Part shown: positions 1 to 11,800 of the stretch, piece after piece
Position numbering within the stretch: the first letter of the stretch is position 1
Layout of the letters: each line of letters opens with the position of its first letter
Assembly: GCF_000006405.1 (NCBI RefSeq)
Contig: NW_003211409.1
Span: forward strand, 70,328 to 134,327
Direction of reading: 5' to 3'
DNA length: 64,000 nucleotides
DNA from: Perkinsus marinus ATCC 50983
Lineage: Eukaryota; Perkinsozoa; Perkinsida; Perkinsidae
The notes under the pieces: model-generated
What the model saw: only the letters and a program-made list of their open reading frames with translations
Database searches by the model: none
Told to the model about the DNA's origin: nothing
Translations under genes and position numbers: made by a program

Positions 1-842
1 TGCCAGTAGGCAACCGCTGCCACTTCTTCTTTATCATCAACCGACTCCTTGTCATCTTCTTCATCCAAACTATCTCCCACTAATGTGACAGCTTCCGATA
101 GGGTTTGCTTTGGTAGCTTAGTAAATGTATTGTAATAACCTTCAACAATTTTGGATTGTGGTAGACTCTTCCAAAATACTTGAACACACACTTGATCCCT
201 TGCTTCCGGTGGTAACCTCGGAAAGGCCAATTTTGTCAATCTATGAATCTCGGTTGAATGCCGAAACACATCTCTTTTGTACCTCATCTTACAGAGAGTA
301 CTAAAGGCGTGTTTAGGCGTCTCACTATATTGCTTAATCATCTCAGCAATAATTCCATAATATGTTCGCTCTGGAGCTTCACTTGGATCATGAGTCAGTC
401 TTCGATTGTAAACCTCCCACGGTTTATCACTGAGGCAAAGCCCCATGAACTCCAAGAGTTCGCGATACGGTAACCTCAATAGTCTCGCCCGACCTTCAAA
501 CTTTGAGCGCCATTCTTCAAATGTCTGTTTCTTGGGATCGTATGGGACAATAGCCTTAGTAATAGCTATTGCTCTACCCATCTCTGATGACTCTCCACCA
601 CCATTATTTTTCATTCTTATCACCTCATTTTGCAAAGCCAACAGCTGGGCCTGGACGTTCTCATCTGAATTAGCTCTAACTGAACGTTGTGGAATATCTT
701 GCTCAACAGTCTGCTGTTGTTGTTGTTGTTGTTGTTGTTGTGGTTGTGGTTGTTGTTGTTGCTCTGGACCTCCATTGTCGTTCTCGACATTCACTCCTTG
801 AACGTGCTCGTTCATTTCTTGAGTATTGTTATTATCAGCCAT
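1..842 (-). CDS. Gag-like retroelement protein, polyQ, truncated by window edge
   Basis: An uninterrupted minus-strand frame starts at ATG 842 and leaves the left edge after 280 codons. Residues about 28-43 are a glutamine/proline tract (two Q runs split by PQP). A coiled-coil-like segment follows, then a region with WRSKFEGRARLL and, further on, FPRLPPEARDQV and an acidic stretch. A W-x-x-F helix-rich segment followed by conserved leucines and arginines resembles the retrotransposon Gag domain of LTR elements; this is family resemblance only. No zinc knuckle, protease or RT is visible because the frame runs off the window. It is unrelated in sequence to the complete element at 37013-43050. 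The plus-strand cysteine-rich frames here are its shadow. It could also be a domesticated Gag gene. Confidence 0.65.
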   Translation of the reverse strand, partial: MADNNNTQEMNEHVQGVNVENDNGGPEQQQQPQPQQQQQQQQQQTVEQDIPQRSVRANSDENVQAQLLALQNEVIRMKNNGGGESSEMGRAIAITKAIVPYDPKKQTFEEWRSKFEGRARLLRLPYRELLEFMGLCLSDKPWEVYNRRLTHDPSEAPERTYYGIIAEMIKQYSETPKHAFSTLCKMRYKRDVFRHSTEIHRLTKLAFPRLPPEARDQVCVQVFWKSLPQSKIVEGYYNTFTKLPKQTLSEAVTLVGDSLDEEDDKESVDDKEEVAAVAYW

Positions 843-989
843 GGTCTGGGCACCACGTGTGATACTTCAGAACCCAACAGGAATAATATCAGGGGGTAGA
901 TAAGAGAAAGTGTTATTATCGACGAGACTACAGCTAATTGTGTGAGCTAAGCAATAATGGAGACAAACAGATAAGGGACACTACTTGTG

Positions 990-2531
990 TTATAAGAGTG
1001 GCACATCACACTGTTGAAGGCGAATTAACGCTTTAGCCTCCATCGCCGCGTGAGCTGTCTCCATATGACCCATGGATGCACTTGTCACTAGACCGTTACG
1101 ATTAGTCACGCCACAGACAGACAGATAACTCCCTACCTCCCTGATGAGCCCTTTCTGACCCCCTAACGCTATCGTCCGAGATCGCTCGACGAAAGAACCA
1201 TGAAATTTCGAAAAGATTGATTCTGCTGCGTTGTTGTACCAGGGTCTTGCTGCAACGGACTGCCGCTTCCCCTCCTCTCGAGCTAGAGCCAGAGGACATT
1301 CATGATGGAAGGCACCCAGTATCTCCTCCTTTCTCCAGGAAACCTCAAAATGCTCCCGTGCACTTAGCCCAAATTTCCAATCAAGTTCACGAAGGCAAAC
1401 TTCTAAATATGCCTCTTTGACTCGTTGTCCGGCACACTGATATAAACCAGCTATGCATTGCTTGGCGTAACTAATCAATTTGTCCTTTGTGGTGCATGGC
1501 GGCAATATCACCGTCTCCGGTATCCTTTCTGCAGCCTCATCAGCGTGAAACTTGCACCTTATTGACATGATACCTTCCAGGCTCTGTCCCGTTCCAGTAA
1601 TTATCCCCCTCGCGGAATCAGAGAGAAAATGTGTAACCCTTCGCACCACGTTATCGCCGCAGAGGCTAGATATCAAACTGCGAAGCCTTCCTAGCAGCCA
1701 TGCCACTGCTCCCTGCGACTCAGTCTCGGTTATTCCGGCGATCAATGGGACAAGGCTCCATCTATACGCCTCTCCACTCCTCGTGTCCAAGCTGAGCATA
1801 CATGCTCCAATCAGAAGCACACCGCCACAGCCCCTCAAACTGCGGAAGTGACCGTCAGCTCCAAGACATATTCCGATCTCGAAAGGGCTAGGAGGTTCAC
1901 CCCGCCGCTTCGTTGGCGAATCCTCACCGAATAAATTGTAAATATTCACAATGCATGATTTGCTCAGAACACACGCCGTCACTGTTTGCCTGCCACTATG
2001 ACTGCTGGTTATCTCTTGACCCAGAGAATATAGCTCACCAAGCAGGCGACAATTGATTCGATTGTCGACACTTGTACTATGCAGCTCAACTGCCACCGCC
2101 CTCATCATCTCCGGGGTTAAAGGAGCGAACCCTTGCCGTGCAATTTCGACCCTTAATTCATTCTCATCTAGCAATTTGACTGACCCTTTTTTCCTAGCGT
2201 ATCGACGACAGTTAGCAACATGACCATATATCTTCTGTTCACTCTTATCAATTTCTTTGACAAATTCGTCCCATTCGCCACCAAATTTAGATTTAATCTA
2301 CAGAGATTCGTTAATATATCGACCACCTCAAACTCCCCTTACATTCGCCAGTACTTTCATTGGGTTGATGTGCTGAGCTTGAGCCTCTATTTCATGTTTA
2401 ATCCTGGGCGGGAGAATCAACTTCTTGCTGCTACTGGTCTCGACCTTCCCGCTTCCGTGCCCTCGATTTCCAACACAGACGTCTATCATCTGCCCATCAT
2501 TGTGGATAACAGCCTGATATAATAAACCGCT
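990..2531 (-). CDS. Mutator-like (MULE) transposase, probably 5' incomplete
   Basis: Two minus-strand exons are joined in frame by a 45-nt GT-AG intron (2298-2342, with a TTAAC branch-like box). The upstream exon ends with a helical segment containing LPPRIKHEIEAQ and NPMKVLAN, as in the N-terminal region of MULE transposases. The main exon (stop at 990) carries an RNase-H-like transposase core: ADGHF (first Asp), SLVPLIAGITETES, LSDSARGI (second Asp), then CKFHADEA, the C-x2-H signature between the second Asp and third acidic residue. Near the C-terminus PWYNNAAESIFSKFHG resembles the NN..E segment of these enzymes. The start was not found; the frame closes near a palindrome at 2530-2552. 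Terminal inverted repeats were not identified. DNA cut-and-paste in the nucleus is the family role; activity of this copy is unknown. Confidence 0.6.
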
Positions 2532-2552
2532 AAGTTAGGGCCCCTAACTTAG
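2530..2552. repeat. Near-perfect 23-bp palindrome
   Basis: The arms CTAAGTTAGG and CCTAACTTAG are exact reverse complements around a 3-nt centre. It sits just upstream of the visible transposase exons, so it may be an internal or terminal structure of that element, but no partner copy was found. Confidence 0.6.
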
Positions 2553-2559
2553 GGGTGAA

Positions 2560-4255
2560 TGCAGCTTCCTGCCATCTCATCCCTAGTAATGAACTGTTCC
2601 TGCCTGTCGGCTGGAGCCTTCCAGTGGGAGCTCGGCCTCGATTTAGCCACTGCCTGCTATGAAATTTGCGGGTAGGAATTGCTGGTTTCTTTATTCCATT
2701 GTGTTCTTTGTGCTCTGATCAGATATTGTTGAAGACAGGTGCCCTCACTCGTGCAATATCGGGCGTTGTTTTTGCGAACGTTGCCGCGAGATTATTCAAC
2801 TGGAAGTGGCCTGACTACTGGGAGGACTTCCAGTAAAGGTTTTACTGCATTCTCACGAACATAATCGGATTTTACAGCTGTGGTTCAATCATTGAAAAAC
2901 TCAATGAGGCCTGATTAGTATACAACTAGTACTAGTTTCATGAATTAGAATATTATTTAATTTAGGCCGAAACTGAATTCACTAGCCATGACGTGGCGAA
3001 TTGAAAATTGACCTGCAACTATGTGGTTCTGAAACTCCGTGAGTAATACGGATCGCACTAGTGTCCTTGTTAAACTCTATTCGTTATTGCATGGAGATAC
3101 TTCACCAATTGGAAGCGTTATTGTCGCGATTATGCTAATGGAGGTCAATAAACTTTCATTCTGATGACTATCGATCATTTCGTTACGTATCTCCATACCT
3201 TGCTGGAGGGCGAATCGTAAACCAGAGGATGGCGATTGTGGACCTTTCTTAATAGTCACGGTCATGTTACTGTACTTGAAGGTTTCAAGTTGAAACACGT
3301 GTGGACCAGAACGTCGTTGGTCGCCCGAAGGCAGGTCATAAGGCGCCGCCTTTGGTGGATCTCGGCAATCGCCATGGGCTGAATGTGATCCCTTGCCATA
3401 CGTAACCAGTGCGCGTTAGTTTTCTAGCTCCAGGCGTACAATGTTGCTGCTGAGTTCTAAGTGATATCGGATATGTATATTCGCGTTGATACTGCATGCG
3501 TGATCACGTTTTAGTGTGGTCGTCACGAGATGAGACTTATGACCGAAGACTCTCCATTACGCTAGCACGTTCACTCTCCCACCGCTTGACCCTGTTGTTC
3601 AACATGAGGATTTCAATCCTCGATACGCTCACTCATTGCTGTATCTAATACACCAATAAGTTACACGGTAGCACAGAGCTCATTCACCACTGTCCTCTCC
3701 TGAGATGAGGCTGGGACAGGGAGTTCGCAACGTATAATGCACATCTGTAGAGAACGTAGTTGATGGCGAGTCAGCGTAGCCGTGGTCAGCTCTACCCGAA
3801 GTTGAATACACAGCCATCAGATGAACTCCTCCCATAGAGGCATGAAGCTTAGCTAAAGCCAGTGCGTTAGTCTCCCATGCGCATGCGTACAACATTTTCC
3901 ACCGTTCTCACTGATAGTATCTAGACATGTAGTATTACTCATGTCTAGATGATTACTCATTAATCATTTGTTCTTATCGCATCATGCGATTCGCATGAAT
4001 ATTCACCCCGAGCGGAGCATGATAGCTAATAAAAGAACAACTGCTATTCACAATTCGTTTCGCTCCGCTGTGATATATCACTTGTACCAACCCTAGCTAG
4101 CTAGTTTATTGGCAGGCTCATGATAGTATTTTGTACAGTGATTCGTGTTAGAGTGTCGCCTATTTCTAGTGTTAGTGAATGATAGTCAAATAGCTCCTTC
4201 TGAGTCTCTTATTGTGTCAGTTTTGCTTCTTTGACAGCCCATAGGTGGCATAACA
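2560..4255. other. Gene-poor stretch with small hairpins
   Basis: No convincing exon chain was found on either strand. It contains a perfect 11-bp inverted repeat with a 10-nt loop (3919-3950, arms ATCTAGACATG and CATGTCTAGAT) and a near-palindrome around 3986-4000. The end presumably holds the promoter and 5' UTR of the transporter at 4264. Confidence 0.5.
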
Positions 4256-4263
4256 CGAAGAGC

Positions 4264-5811
4264 ATGACTCAATCTACTGAAGCCACGAGTGAAAACGTGG
4301 AAAGTGGTATTGAAACACCATTATTATTCAGCGAGAAGAAGCTCGGAGTAGAATCGCCGTTCGATGATGACAGCATTTTAGGAGGGTAAGTGGCTGCTTG
4401 CCATAATGTATATCGGGCAGCACTATTGTTTTGCAGATATTCTGTCTTGACCAAGTCCATGATTGGTAGTGGTATGCTTGGCATGGCTTATGCAGGGTGT
4501 CAATGGGGTAACACGCTGTCGTATATGTTGTTCTTTACCACTGTTTTTCCCTCGCAGGTTTTGTGATGGGTATTGTGGCTTGCCTAGTTACGGCTGGTAT
4601 AACGTATTTTACGGTATACATTTTAGCCGTTATGGCCATGGAGTTTATATCCGCTTCTACAAGAGAGCTTTCCTTTTTCAATGTTGCCAAACTTGTATCT
4701 CCTAAAACTAGCTGGTAATACACTGTCTCATCAATAGCTAAATACTTATCGTTGTTCAGGTTGATTGACCTGGGGATAGCTGTAAAGGCGTTTGGTGCCT
4801 CGGTTGCTTATATTCAAATAGTGGGAAGCCTGATGGCCGAGGTTGTACTTCAGGGTTTCTCACTCAGTATTGACCGTCAAATAGTGAAGTATTTAGTACA
4901 GATTGTATTGGTTGTGCTCCTGGCACCTGCCGTATACTGCAAGTCAATTACTGCTACTAAGGCTGTGAATATGTTTGGTATAGCCAACCTAGCCTATCTG
5001 GCCATTCTAAGTATCGTCTATGCGCGCCCTTCCTGGGACAACGTTACTATATGGCCACTATCGGCTTCCGGACTTTTCTCGAGGCTACCCGTTTTCATAT
5101 TCTGTTTCAGCTGTCAGCAGAACTTGTATAAAGTCTGCAACGAATTACGGTATCCTTCTCTGGGTAAACTCGAGAAGATGGGTATCTGGACTGTACTGTC
5201 CGGATTCATCATCTACACTACTGTGATGGTTTTTCCGTACATGACCTTTGGTGAGAGTGTTGACTCCAACTTCCTACATAACCTGCCACTGGAATCATAT
5301 CCAGTGAAGTTGGGATACATAGCAGCTAGTTTGAGTCTCGGTATTAACTTACCTTTGGCTATGCACCCATGCCGTAATTCAATAACTGTACTCTGGTTTA
5401 AAGGCGACGTACCAAGTGACCCTGTAAAGGAACGAAGATTCAGGTAGTCTTAGGGATGTATTGCGATTCATTGTAGCGATTCATGCTCAATCACATCATG
5501 GGTTTCAGGGTTCTGCTCACTACAGTGCTACTCGCATCTATTACCATCCTCGGCATGGCCGTGGATTCACTAGGAATAATCATGGAGCTTGCTGGTCTAC
5601 TTGGTGGCAATACAATGTGTTATGTCATGCCGACATATCTGTATTGTGTCATGTTCGCAGGCAATAGAGACTGGACTTGGTGAGTATAGTCCTAATACCA
5701 CTCCTTTGTCAACTCATTTCCTTTAGGTATCTAAGTGCAGTCTCATTCTGCTTCTTCATGCTCCTTTATCCAGTATGTCTGATCTCGATTATTCAACAAC
5801 ATTTCCTATGA
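4264..5811 (+). CDS. Amino acid transporter, AAAP/SLC32-36-38 type
   Basis: Six exons (4264-4385, 4437-4507, 4558-4714, 4760-5443, 5509-5679, 5727-5811) join in frame to 430 codons including stop; all five introns are 45-65 nt GT-AG. The protein has a short acidic cytosolic N-terminus, then about 10-11 hydrophobic segments. The first, beginning after GGYSVLTKSMIGSGMLGMAYA, is the glycine-rich TM1 typical of amino acid/auxin permeases, which carry amino acids across plasma, vacuolar or vesicle membranes, usually coupled to protons or sodium. SCQQNLYKVCNEL in mid-protein and the late motif INLPLAMHPCRNSI also fit the family. The substrate cannot be told from sequence. The ATG at 4264 is the first in frame after an AT-rich leader. 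Confidence 0.88.
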
Positions 5812-6262
5812 AACATTCTGTGAGAGATGCTATTGATCTTTAGATAGTATGTGTTACTTAATTTGTACCCATGATGATATGCTGCAGAACTAGTATGCAT
5901 CAGCAGCAGCAGCAGCAGCAGCCGGGTAGACTCTCGAAATTACTTGTCCTTTACTCAGTAGTGTCACCATGGATAATAACTCACAATTGCTTGCTCTAAT
6001 ACTGATTCCACCATCCAGCTATCAACCGTGTACATTGTTGAATCCTTGTTACGATTGCTGCTTTCCTTGGGGTTTCAACCGAATATGTGCTCTTGCTTTT
6101 CAACGTGTCAGTAGTAGATGAGAGACTATTCTAATTCAACATTGACTCAATATGACTATAACAATCATCGCGTAGTACCACATCGACAATCGCTCCATTC
6201 GCAGGCACCATTGGCCATGTATCTGACGGTAGAATATGTTATTGATACGATCAACAGCAGCA

Positions 6263-6655
6263 TTACCTCAGTCCCCCCACGTATGTGTTGACGGCAAAAG
6301 TCGTGCAGAAACATCCCACACACACTTGTCCGGATTCACATTGAGTCTTTCCATCAGGGCATTGAACCTTCTGGATCTGGTCACAGCAACGGTGCACTTC
6401 ACATTGGTCGTGCTCTCCTGATCTCAGTCTTACCTGTGTAGTATCAACTTCTGCTAGTCTTCGCCGTTGAGTTGCCGCATACTGTGCCCTGTCGGTCCAC
6501 ATGTAAGGATCATATCTAGCTATTGAGTTCGTGGACTGGTGAGGTGGTGAGCGCAGCTTACCTCCGACCACTACTATCCATCTCTCGTCGATTCGGGTCG
6601 GATAGATCCCCCCATCTACCAGATCTCTCGAAGGTATTCCTTTCATGGAGAGCAT
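6263..6655 (-). CDS. Hypothetical protein with Cys-rich C-terminus
   Basis: A 130-codon minus-strand frame. Its middle (YPTRIDERW, ARYDPYMWTDRAQYA, QRRRLAEVD) reads like a small conserved protein, and its last 45 residues have nine cysteines. A GTAAGA after DTTQ could be a splice donor, in which case the Cys-rich tail would be intron. Upstream, a frame with MATYDAKSWERQ (ATG 6742) would join only across an in-frame TAA, or an implausible 12-nt intron. The gene model is therefore uncertain and the function unknown. Confidence 0.3.
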   Translation of the reverse strand: MLSMKGIPSRDLVDGGIYPTRIDERWIVVVGGKLRSPPHQSTNSIARYDPYMWTDRAQYAATQRRRLAEVDTTQVRLRSGEHDQCEVHRCCDQIQKVQCPDGKTQCESGQVCVGCFCTTFAVNTYVGGLR

Positions 6656-6967
6656 GGATCTCGGCCTGAACTCTTACTCATGTTGTTCTCGAATTGACTG
6701 TACTACTTGTCGCTCCCAACTCTTGGCATCGTACGTTGCCATAGTCAGCGCACATTTGTGTGTGACAATAGCGAGTAGCGTTTGTTCCAGTAAACTTGTG
6801 ACATGCATAGATAGTGTGGAGCGTTTATCACGAGTTCGAACTAGGTGAACCACAACTGGACACCTTACAGGACGTTGCTTGAGTATTCATTTTATTATAT
6901 TCCATGCATACAATCCACATATAGATTACTCCCGCACCAGGTGAGATGAAATGGTTGACTCTCTTAT

Positions 6968-7450
6968 CTATGAGTAACGACTAGTTTGTATTGGATAACG
7001 AAACAAGTGAACAGAGTTGAAAATGTCTAGCATTAGGGGCAGCAGACTGCATGAGTCAACAAGTTAATTGGATCAACATGCACCATGTAGGGGGATAACG
7101 TGAAATGATCAAAACTCGAGAGATACCACAATTCACTCATATCCACACTGGTAGAGAGGCCGTAAGCCCTCTGGCAGAACGACACCACGAGAGGTCGCTT
7201 CCCTAGCCTTCTGGTCGAAGAGGATTTACACGCAAGTAACACAGATTTGTATGTTATATCAACACTTGGGATATCCACTTATTAGCAGGGCATTGCAGTG
7301 GTTACCTCTACCATTCGCCAACCGGAAGTGTTCACCACTACCGGCAGGTCGTGGTGACGATGGATCACCCATTCCTCAGTCAATGAGTCTTGATCGCCGC
7401 TTGGTCTCCGCTCAGACACACCACCATTATACTTCGATATGCCCCACAAC
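6968..7450 (-). CDS. Hypothetical protein, three 3'-terminal exons
   Basis: Three minus-strand segments (7306-7450, 7137-7210, 6968-7046) are phase-compatible across GT-AG introns of 95 and 90 nt and end at a stop at 6968. They encode segments such as SGDQDSLTEEWVIHRHH, SRGVVLPEGLRPLYQCGY and LLPLMLDIFNSVHLF. Further upstream exons probably exist at 7500-7700, but two reading-frame solutions compete there; one ends at a stop near 7390. No family was recognised. The introns are longer than the 45-60 nt norm of the window, which lowers confidence. Confidence 0.35.
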
Positions 7451-7783
7451 CTGAAGCACATTGTGTGTTATAATCCCCACACATATCTACCTCTTATGGC
7501 CGTGTTGTGAGACCCAATTGTGATGGGTCTTGAATCACTCAGCACGATTCTTGCGCTATCTAATCAATCTTGCTCTTCTTCAACGCACCGACTAGAGAAA
7601 GATAGACCGGTCTAGGTTCAGATGCCTTCATCTGCCCATGGGGTAGATCCAATAGAAGGGCTATTGCTCTCCTGGAAGAATATGAGGCCAGGATAAAACA
7701 CCAATGTTGACGATTTAGAGTAACCATATAGGCATGCTGAAGCCACACGACACTCACCAGTATTTGGGTGGGAAGGTAATAAT

Positions 7784-7918
7784 GGAGTTTCACCCGTGAT
7801 ATGAAAAAGTTTTTCAGAAAAACACTAGTAAAGAATATATTTCACGACTACTGCATAACGCGATTATCGGGTTTTTCACGGAGAATTACACCACTTCACG
7901 TAAAACGGGTGAAACTCC
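7784..7918. mobile_element. MITE copy 1, 135 bp, 14-bp perfect TIRs
   Basis: The element starts GGAGTTTCACCCGT and ends with its exact reverse complement ACGGGTGAAACTCC. It is flanked by the trinucleotide AAT on both sides, consistent with a 3-bp target duplication. It has no coding capacity. A second copy in opposite orientation lies at 48522-48645; the two share long internal blocks, for example CACGACTACTGCATA and CACGTAAAACGGGTGAAACTC. The superfamily is unassigned; 3-bp duplications occur with PIF/Harbinger and CACTA elements. Confidence 0.85.
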
Positions 7919-8355
7919 AATGATGATTTATGGGTGCAGTGGGGGTAGCTAGTGAGAGGTTCAATATTGTCTGGTAGTGGAAAAGGGCTCAAAAGGCCTT
8001 TAATAGCGTAGCCTGACTACTTTTACTGTAGTGCATTATCATCATCGTGATGGTGTCGAGTGGCAAATACACTTTACAAGCTATCTCTATGGGTATGCCA
8101 GTAGTCCTCCTATCAGAGGAATAGACAGCTATACAAAGCTGTCAATTATAGAGCTTGGGTCATTTCTTACCTACTCTGAGTTGGTATCCTTTTTCATATG
8201 TTCATGGCCATTCTCATCGTAGATATTCTGGAACCCGCTAATTAACCAACACAGCACACGTGAAGTCGTGGTTCTACCCTGTACTGTTGTCTTTGTATGC
8301 TTTGAATATCACTTTGTAATCGATCCCGGCCGGCCGTTTAGTAATTACCATTCCA

Positions 8356-8711
8356 ATGGGTAACTCTTCTACGGCTCCTGCCGCTGCCCCGACATCTTCA
8401 AATGAATCGGCCCCTGGGCCCAAGGCTCCCTGTGATGCTAAGGTCTCCCCTACTACAGGGAAGAGGATATGCTGTGTATGCAAGGTGTGTCGTACTAGGC
8501 TTGCTCCAGTTGTTGTCATAGTTGGCTTGTAGGAGACTAAGGCGGCACGTGATGAGTGCATAGTCATGAATGGTGAAGATAAATGCAGACAATTCATCCT
8601 AGCACACAATCAGTGTCTGAGGTAGTAGTAGTAGTAGTAGTAGTAGTAGGAAGTGAGGTTGCTTGAGGGCTCTTCGTTAGGGCTGAAGGCTTTGAGGTGG
8701 AAGACAAGTAA
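8356..8711 (+). CDS. COX17: Cytochrome c oxidase copper chaperone COX17
   Basis: Three exons (8356-8484, 8533-8621, 8681-8711) join to exactly 83 codons (82 aa). COX17 carries Cu(I) in the mitochondrial intermembrane space to SCO1/COX11 for cytochrome oxidase assembly. Residues 39-48 are CCVCKETKAA; the CC-x-C motif binds copper, and the following twin Cx9C spacing (ARDEC...DKCRQFIL...QCLR) is the CHCH fold that is oxidised on import by MIA40. The C-terminus AEGFEVEDK matches the family's G-F ending. The first 36 residues are a Ser/Ala/Pro-rich extension as in other COX17 proteins. The second intron donor lies in a long run of TAG/GTA triplets. The stop is 148 bp before the dynamin start, same strand. 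Confidence 0.92.
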
Positions 8712-8859
8712 CTCCGTATTGTTGACTAGTATGGAACATGTTTCGGTAGTTTTTGCAATATCTTCATGTTGTGCAAGTTCATAGGAACACTAATATCAGA
8801 GGGGGAAGGGTGGAGCTTCGATTAGCTTAGTATTTGTTGAGTCCAGTTGTTGTATAGTG

Positions 8860-11800
8860 ATGGTATCGAGTGTAGAAGTAATGAATGATAGTAAGCCTAC
8901 ACCAGCAGCAGCAGCAGCAGATGGTGATGATGGGCATGGTGCAATCGGTAGCACAGCAGCGGCTCGCAGCTCTCGTAATGAGCTGCTCAATCTAGTATCA
9001 CAGATAAAGTCGAGGGTGCAGGATAAACTGAGTAATATCAATTACAAGGGGGCTTATGTAAAACTTGGTGGTGGTGGTTGACTCAGCTGGTGTGGACTTT
9101 CCCATACCACAATTCATTCTAATCGGCCGACAGTCTGTGGGGAAAAGTCGTCTAGTTGAGGCTCTAGCTGGCGAACAGGTAGTACAGTGGAGTTATTATT
9201 GTAGCTACACCTCCTATTATCAGTTTAACTTCGTCTCTGGATCACTCGGGTCTAGGCGTCCAACTGTACTAGAGTTCCGTAATGATCCCAAGCTGGCCAT
9301 ATCAAGATGGCAAATATTGAATACATCTACCCAAGTTTGGGAAGAGAAAACACTGCCTCAAGTGAAGTTCCCCATACCCTCATGATCTTGACATCATATC
9401 TCAGGTTTTGAAAATAGTTTCTGATGCCCACGAGTCTCTTGGTGCTAATGTAACCAAGGACCCTATCTATGTTAGGGTAGAGGGCAAGAACTGTGTAGAT
9501 ATGCAGATTACGGATTTACCCGGTTTTCGGTATTCCCTCATATTCGTCATCATTAGCGTTACACGGTTTATGTGTTCTTCAGAGAATTTGCGCTAGACAA
9601 GGAGAAGCAGTCCCTAGCAGATCAGATCGATGATTTGGTCAGCTCCTTCATGCACGACCCTCGTAATGTGATGCTCTGTGTGGAAGAGGTATTACATTCA
9701 ATGCACTATGGTCGTCGTGACTATGGTCTACTAGGCTGGTGATGCAGCTAACCTCTCGACACTGGCTAAATGCAAAAGGGTGGATCCTTATTATAATAGG
9801 ACAATACTCATCAGAAATAAACTGGATAAGTGAGTTCCTTCTCCCGAACTTTCCTCATCATCTTTGCCCAGATATTATCGTGATCTTACGGCCCAGAATA
9901 TCAATGAGTGGCTGGGAGGGTGAGTAGCGGCCTGTTGCTGGAGTGGTGCTGATAGACGAGTGCTCCTAGGTACGGTGACCTCCCGGATAACCTTGTAAAG
10001 TTTTGCCTTACATTACCTTTTTGGGATGAGAAACACGGTGGTCCTCCAAAACCGTTTATAAAGCTGAGGTAGTAGTAGTAGTTGAAGTGATGATGTTATT
10101 GATACTGTCATTTGTGCACAGGAAGGATATGAATGATAGAGATCTTGCGGAGGTGAAGTCTAAGGGAGCCTCACAGCAGTTCATGCAATATGTGGGCTTT
10201 GAAAACTTCGCCCGTTTTATGGAAAAGAAGATTGAGTCACTCTTCACGTAAGCCTAATATCATCATGGAGGTTGTTGTTGTTATGATGTCTCTTTTACTA
10301 GGGAGTCGATCGGTCCATGCTTGCGTAAGCTCCAAGACTTAGATAAGGAGTGGACAAGTAAGAAAGAGTCTAATGAACAAATGCTGCACGATACGGATCC
10401 TGACCAAATAGTGAACACCAGTAAGTGGAGTGTTATTATAGTCGCGACAATTGCAATTCACTGTCATTATTCAGTACGCGCTGCGGGGAGGTCCTTCTCG
10501 GAGGCACTCAACCATGTGATGGAAGGGAGCATACGATCAGAGGTAGGCGGCGGCCTCTTTGTTCATCATCTACGTGCTACTACTATTACCAGGTTAATCG
10601 GCTTACACTGGCTGATGAGCTATATGAATTCCATCAATGGATGCAGCTGCAAGACTTCAGTCAGGATTTCCCACTTCTACCAACTGATGTAGTACCGTTA
10701 TTATCATGTTGCTGCTGCATCGCAGATCACTGTGTTAATCCTAGGACTTTGGCAGTCTAGATCAATACATCGAGTATCTAGAGAAGGACTGCAAGGCAAG
10801 GCAATGACCATAGCTATCCATGATTATCAACCGTAGCAGGTGCCCTCATTTGATCAACCCTTAAATGGTGGTGCTCAGTTCAAGCGTCTCAAGTTTGAAT
10901 GTGAGGTCTTCTTCCGGTTTTCGGATATATGTGTTGATGTACTATGATCTGTGGTCACTACTATCCTACAGGCCTATCATCTCCTCTCAGATTTCAAAGC
11001 GGGATGTTATACAGGCCCGAGGTGTTAGTGTGAGCCAAGTGAGTGAACTCAGGCCTCATCGAGTTGGTCATAGTGTCACCAACCGTAGGTCTCTTGGCAA
11101 GACGTCATATTAAAGCTGTTGGCGAAGGAAGGTCAGCAGAATGTCCGAAATAAGATTGCCTATGTTGGTCGACGCATTGAATGGTTTTTCCTCAAGCAGA
11201 AGGAGGTAGGTTACTTATCATCATCGCTGTGGGGGTACAGGTTTTTTATAGGTTGTTGTAGAATTCATGGCTAATTTGAAGGGCTCCTGTGATGAACATC
11301 TATATTCCCAGTTATTCAGTAAACGTGTTAAGATGATACAGGATAACGATGCATGCCGAGAGCTCATCTATGAGTGAGTCCCCCGATAGTCCGCACGTTA
11401 CTGTCCTTATGGCTGAGTCAGGAAATTCGACCAGGCCTTGGAGCGACAGTATGGGCTCTTCTTCCAGCTCTTCCAGAATACATTGCAGTCGGCATTTGCC
11501 AATCCTTGGGCACTGGTCAAGGTGGTACCATACCATCCCACTTCCCCCTTACGATAACTAGTCTCCTTCTCAGGCATCATCATGGCAGATTGATCTTACT
11601 GATGAAGGATTCGAGGATATGTGTTTGCCTTCCTTTGATGATACCAAGGCCAGGATACCCGTAGAAATTGAATTTAGATCGAGGATGGAACGGAAACTCA
11701 GGAAGCGGTTGAATAACATACCCACAGACCCAGTAAATGCAATTATAGGAATATCCCAACGAAGCACGGATTCTGTCAGTTGGATATTGAAGAGGCTGTT

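Noticed and set aside
445-801. Plus-strand cysteine-run ORF
   Set aside because: It is the reverse reading of the glutamine repeat in the minus-strand Gag-like frame.
6655-6742. A 12-nt intron or stop-codon read-through linking MATYDAKSW to the 6263-6655 frame
   Set aside because: Shorter than any plausible spliceosomal intron; no other sign of a changed genetic code in the window.
7700-8030. MITE copy 1 disrupting a protein-coding exon
   Set aside because: Removing the element and one target copy does not give an open, splice-compatible frame.
9063-9086. A 19-nt intron near the start of the dynamin gene
   Set aside because: A normal 55-nt intron with donor at 9032 gives the same frame and a better N-terminus.
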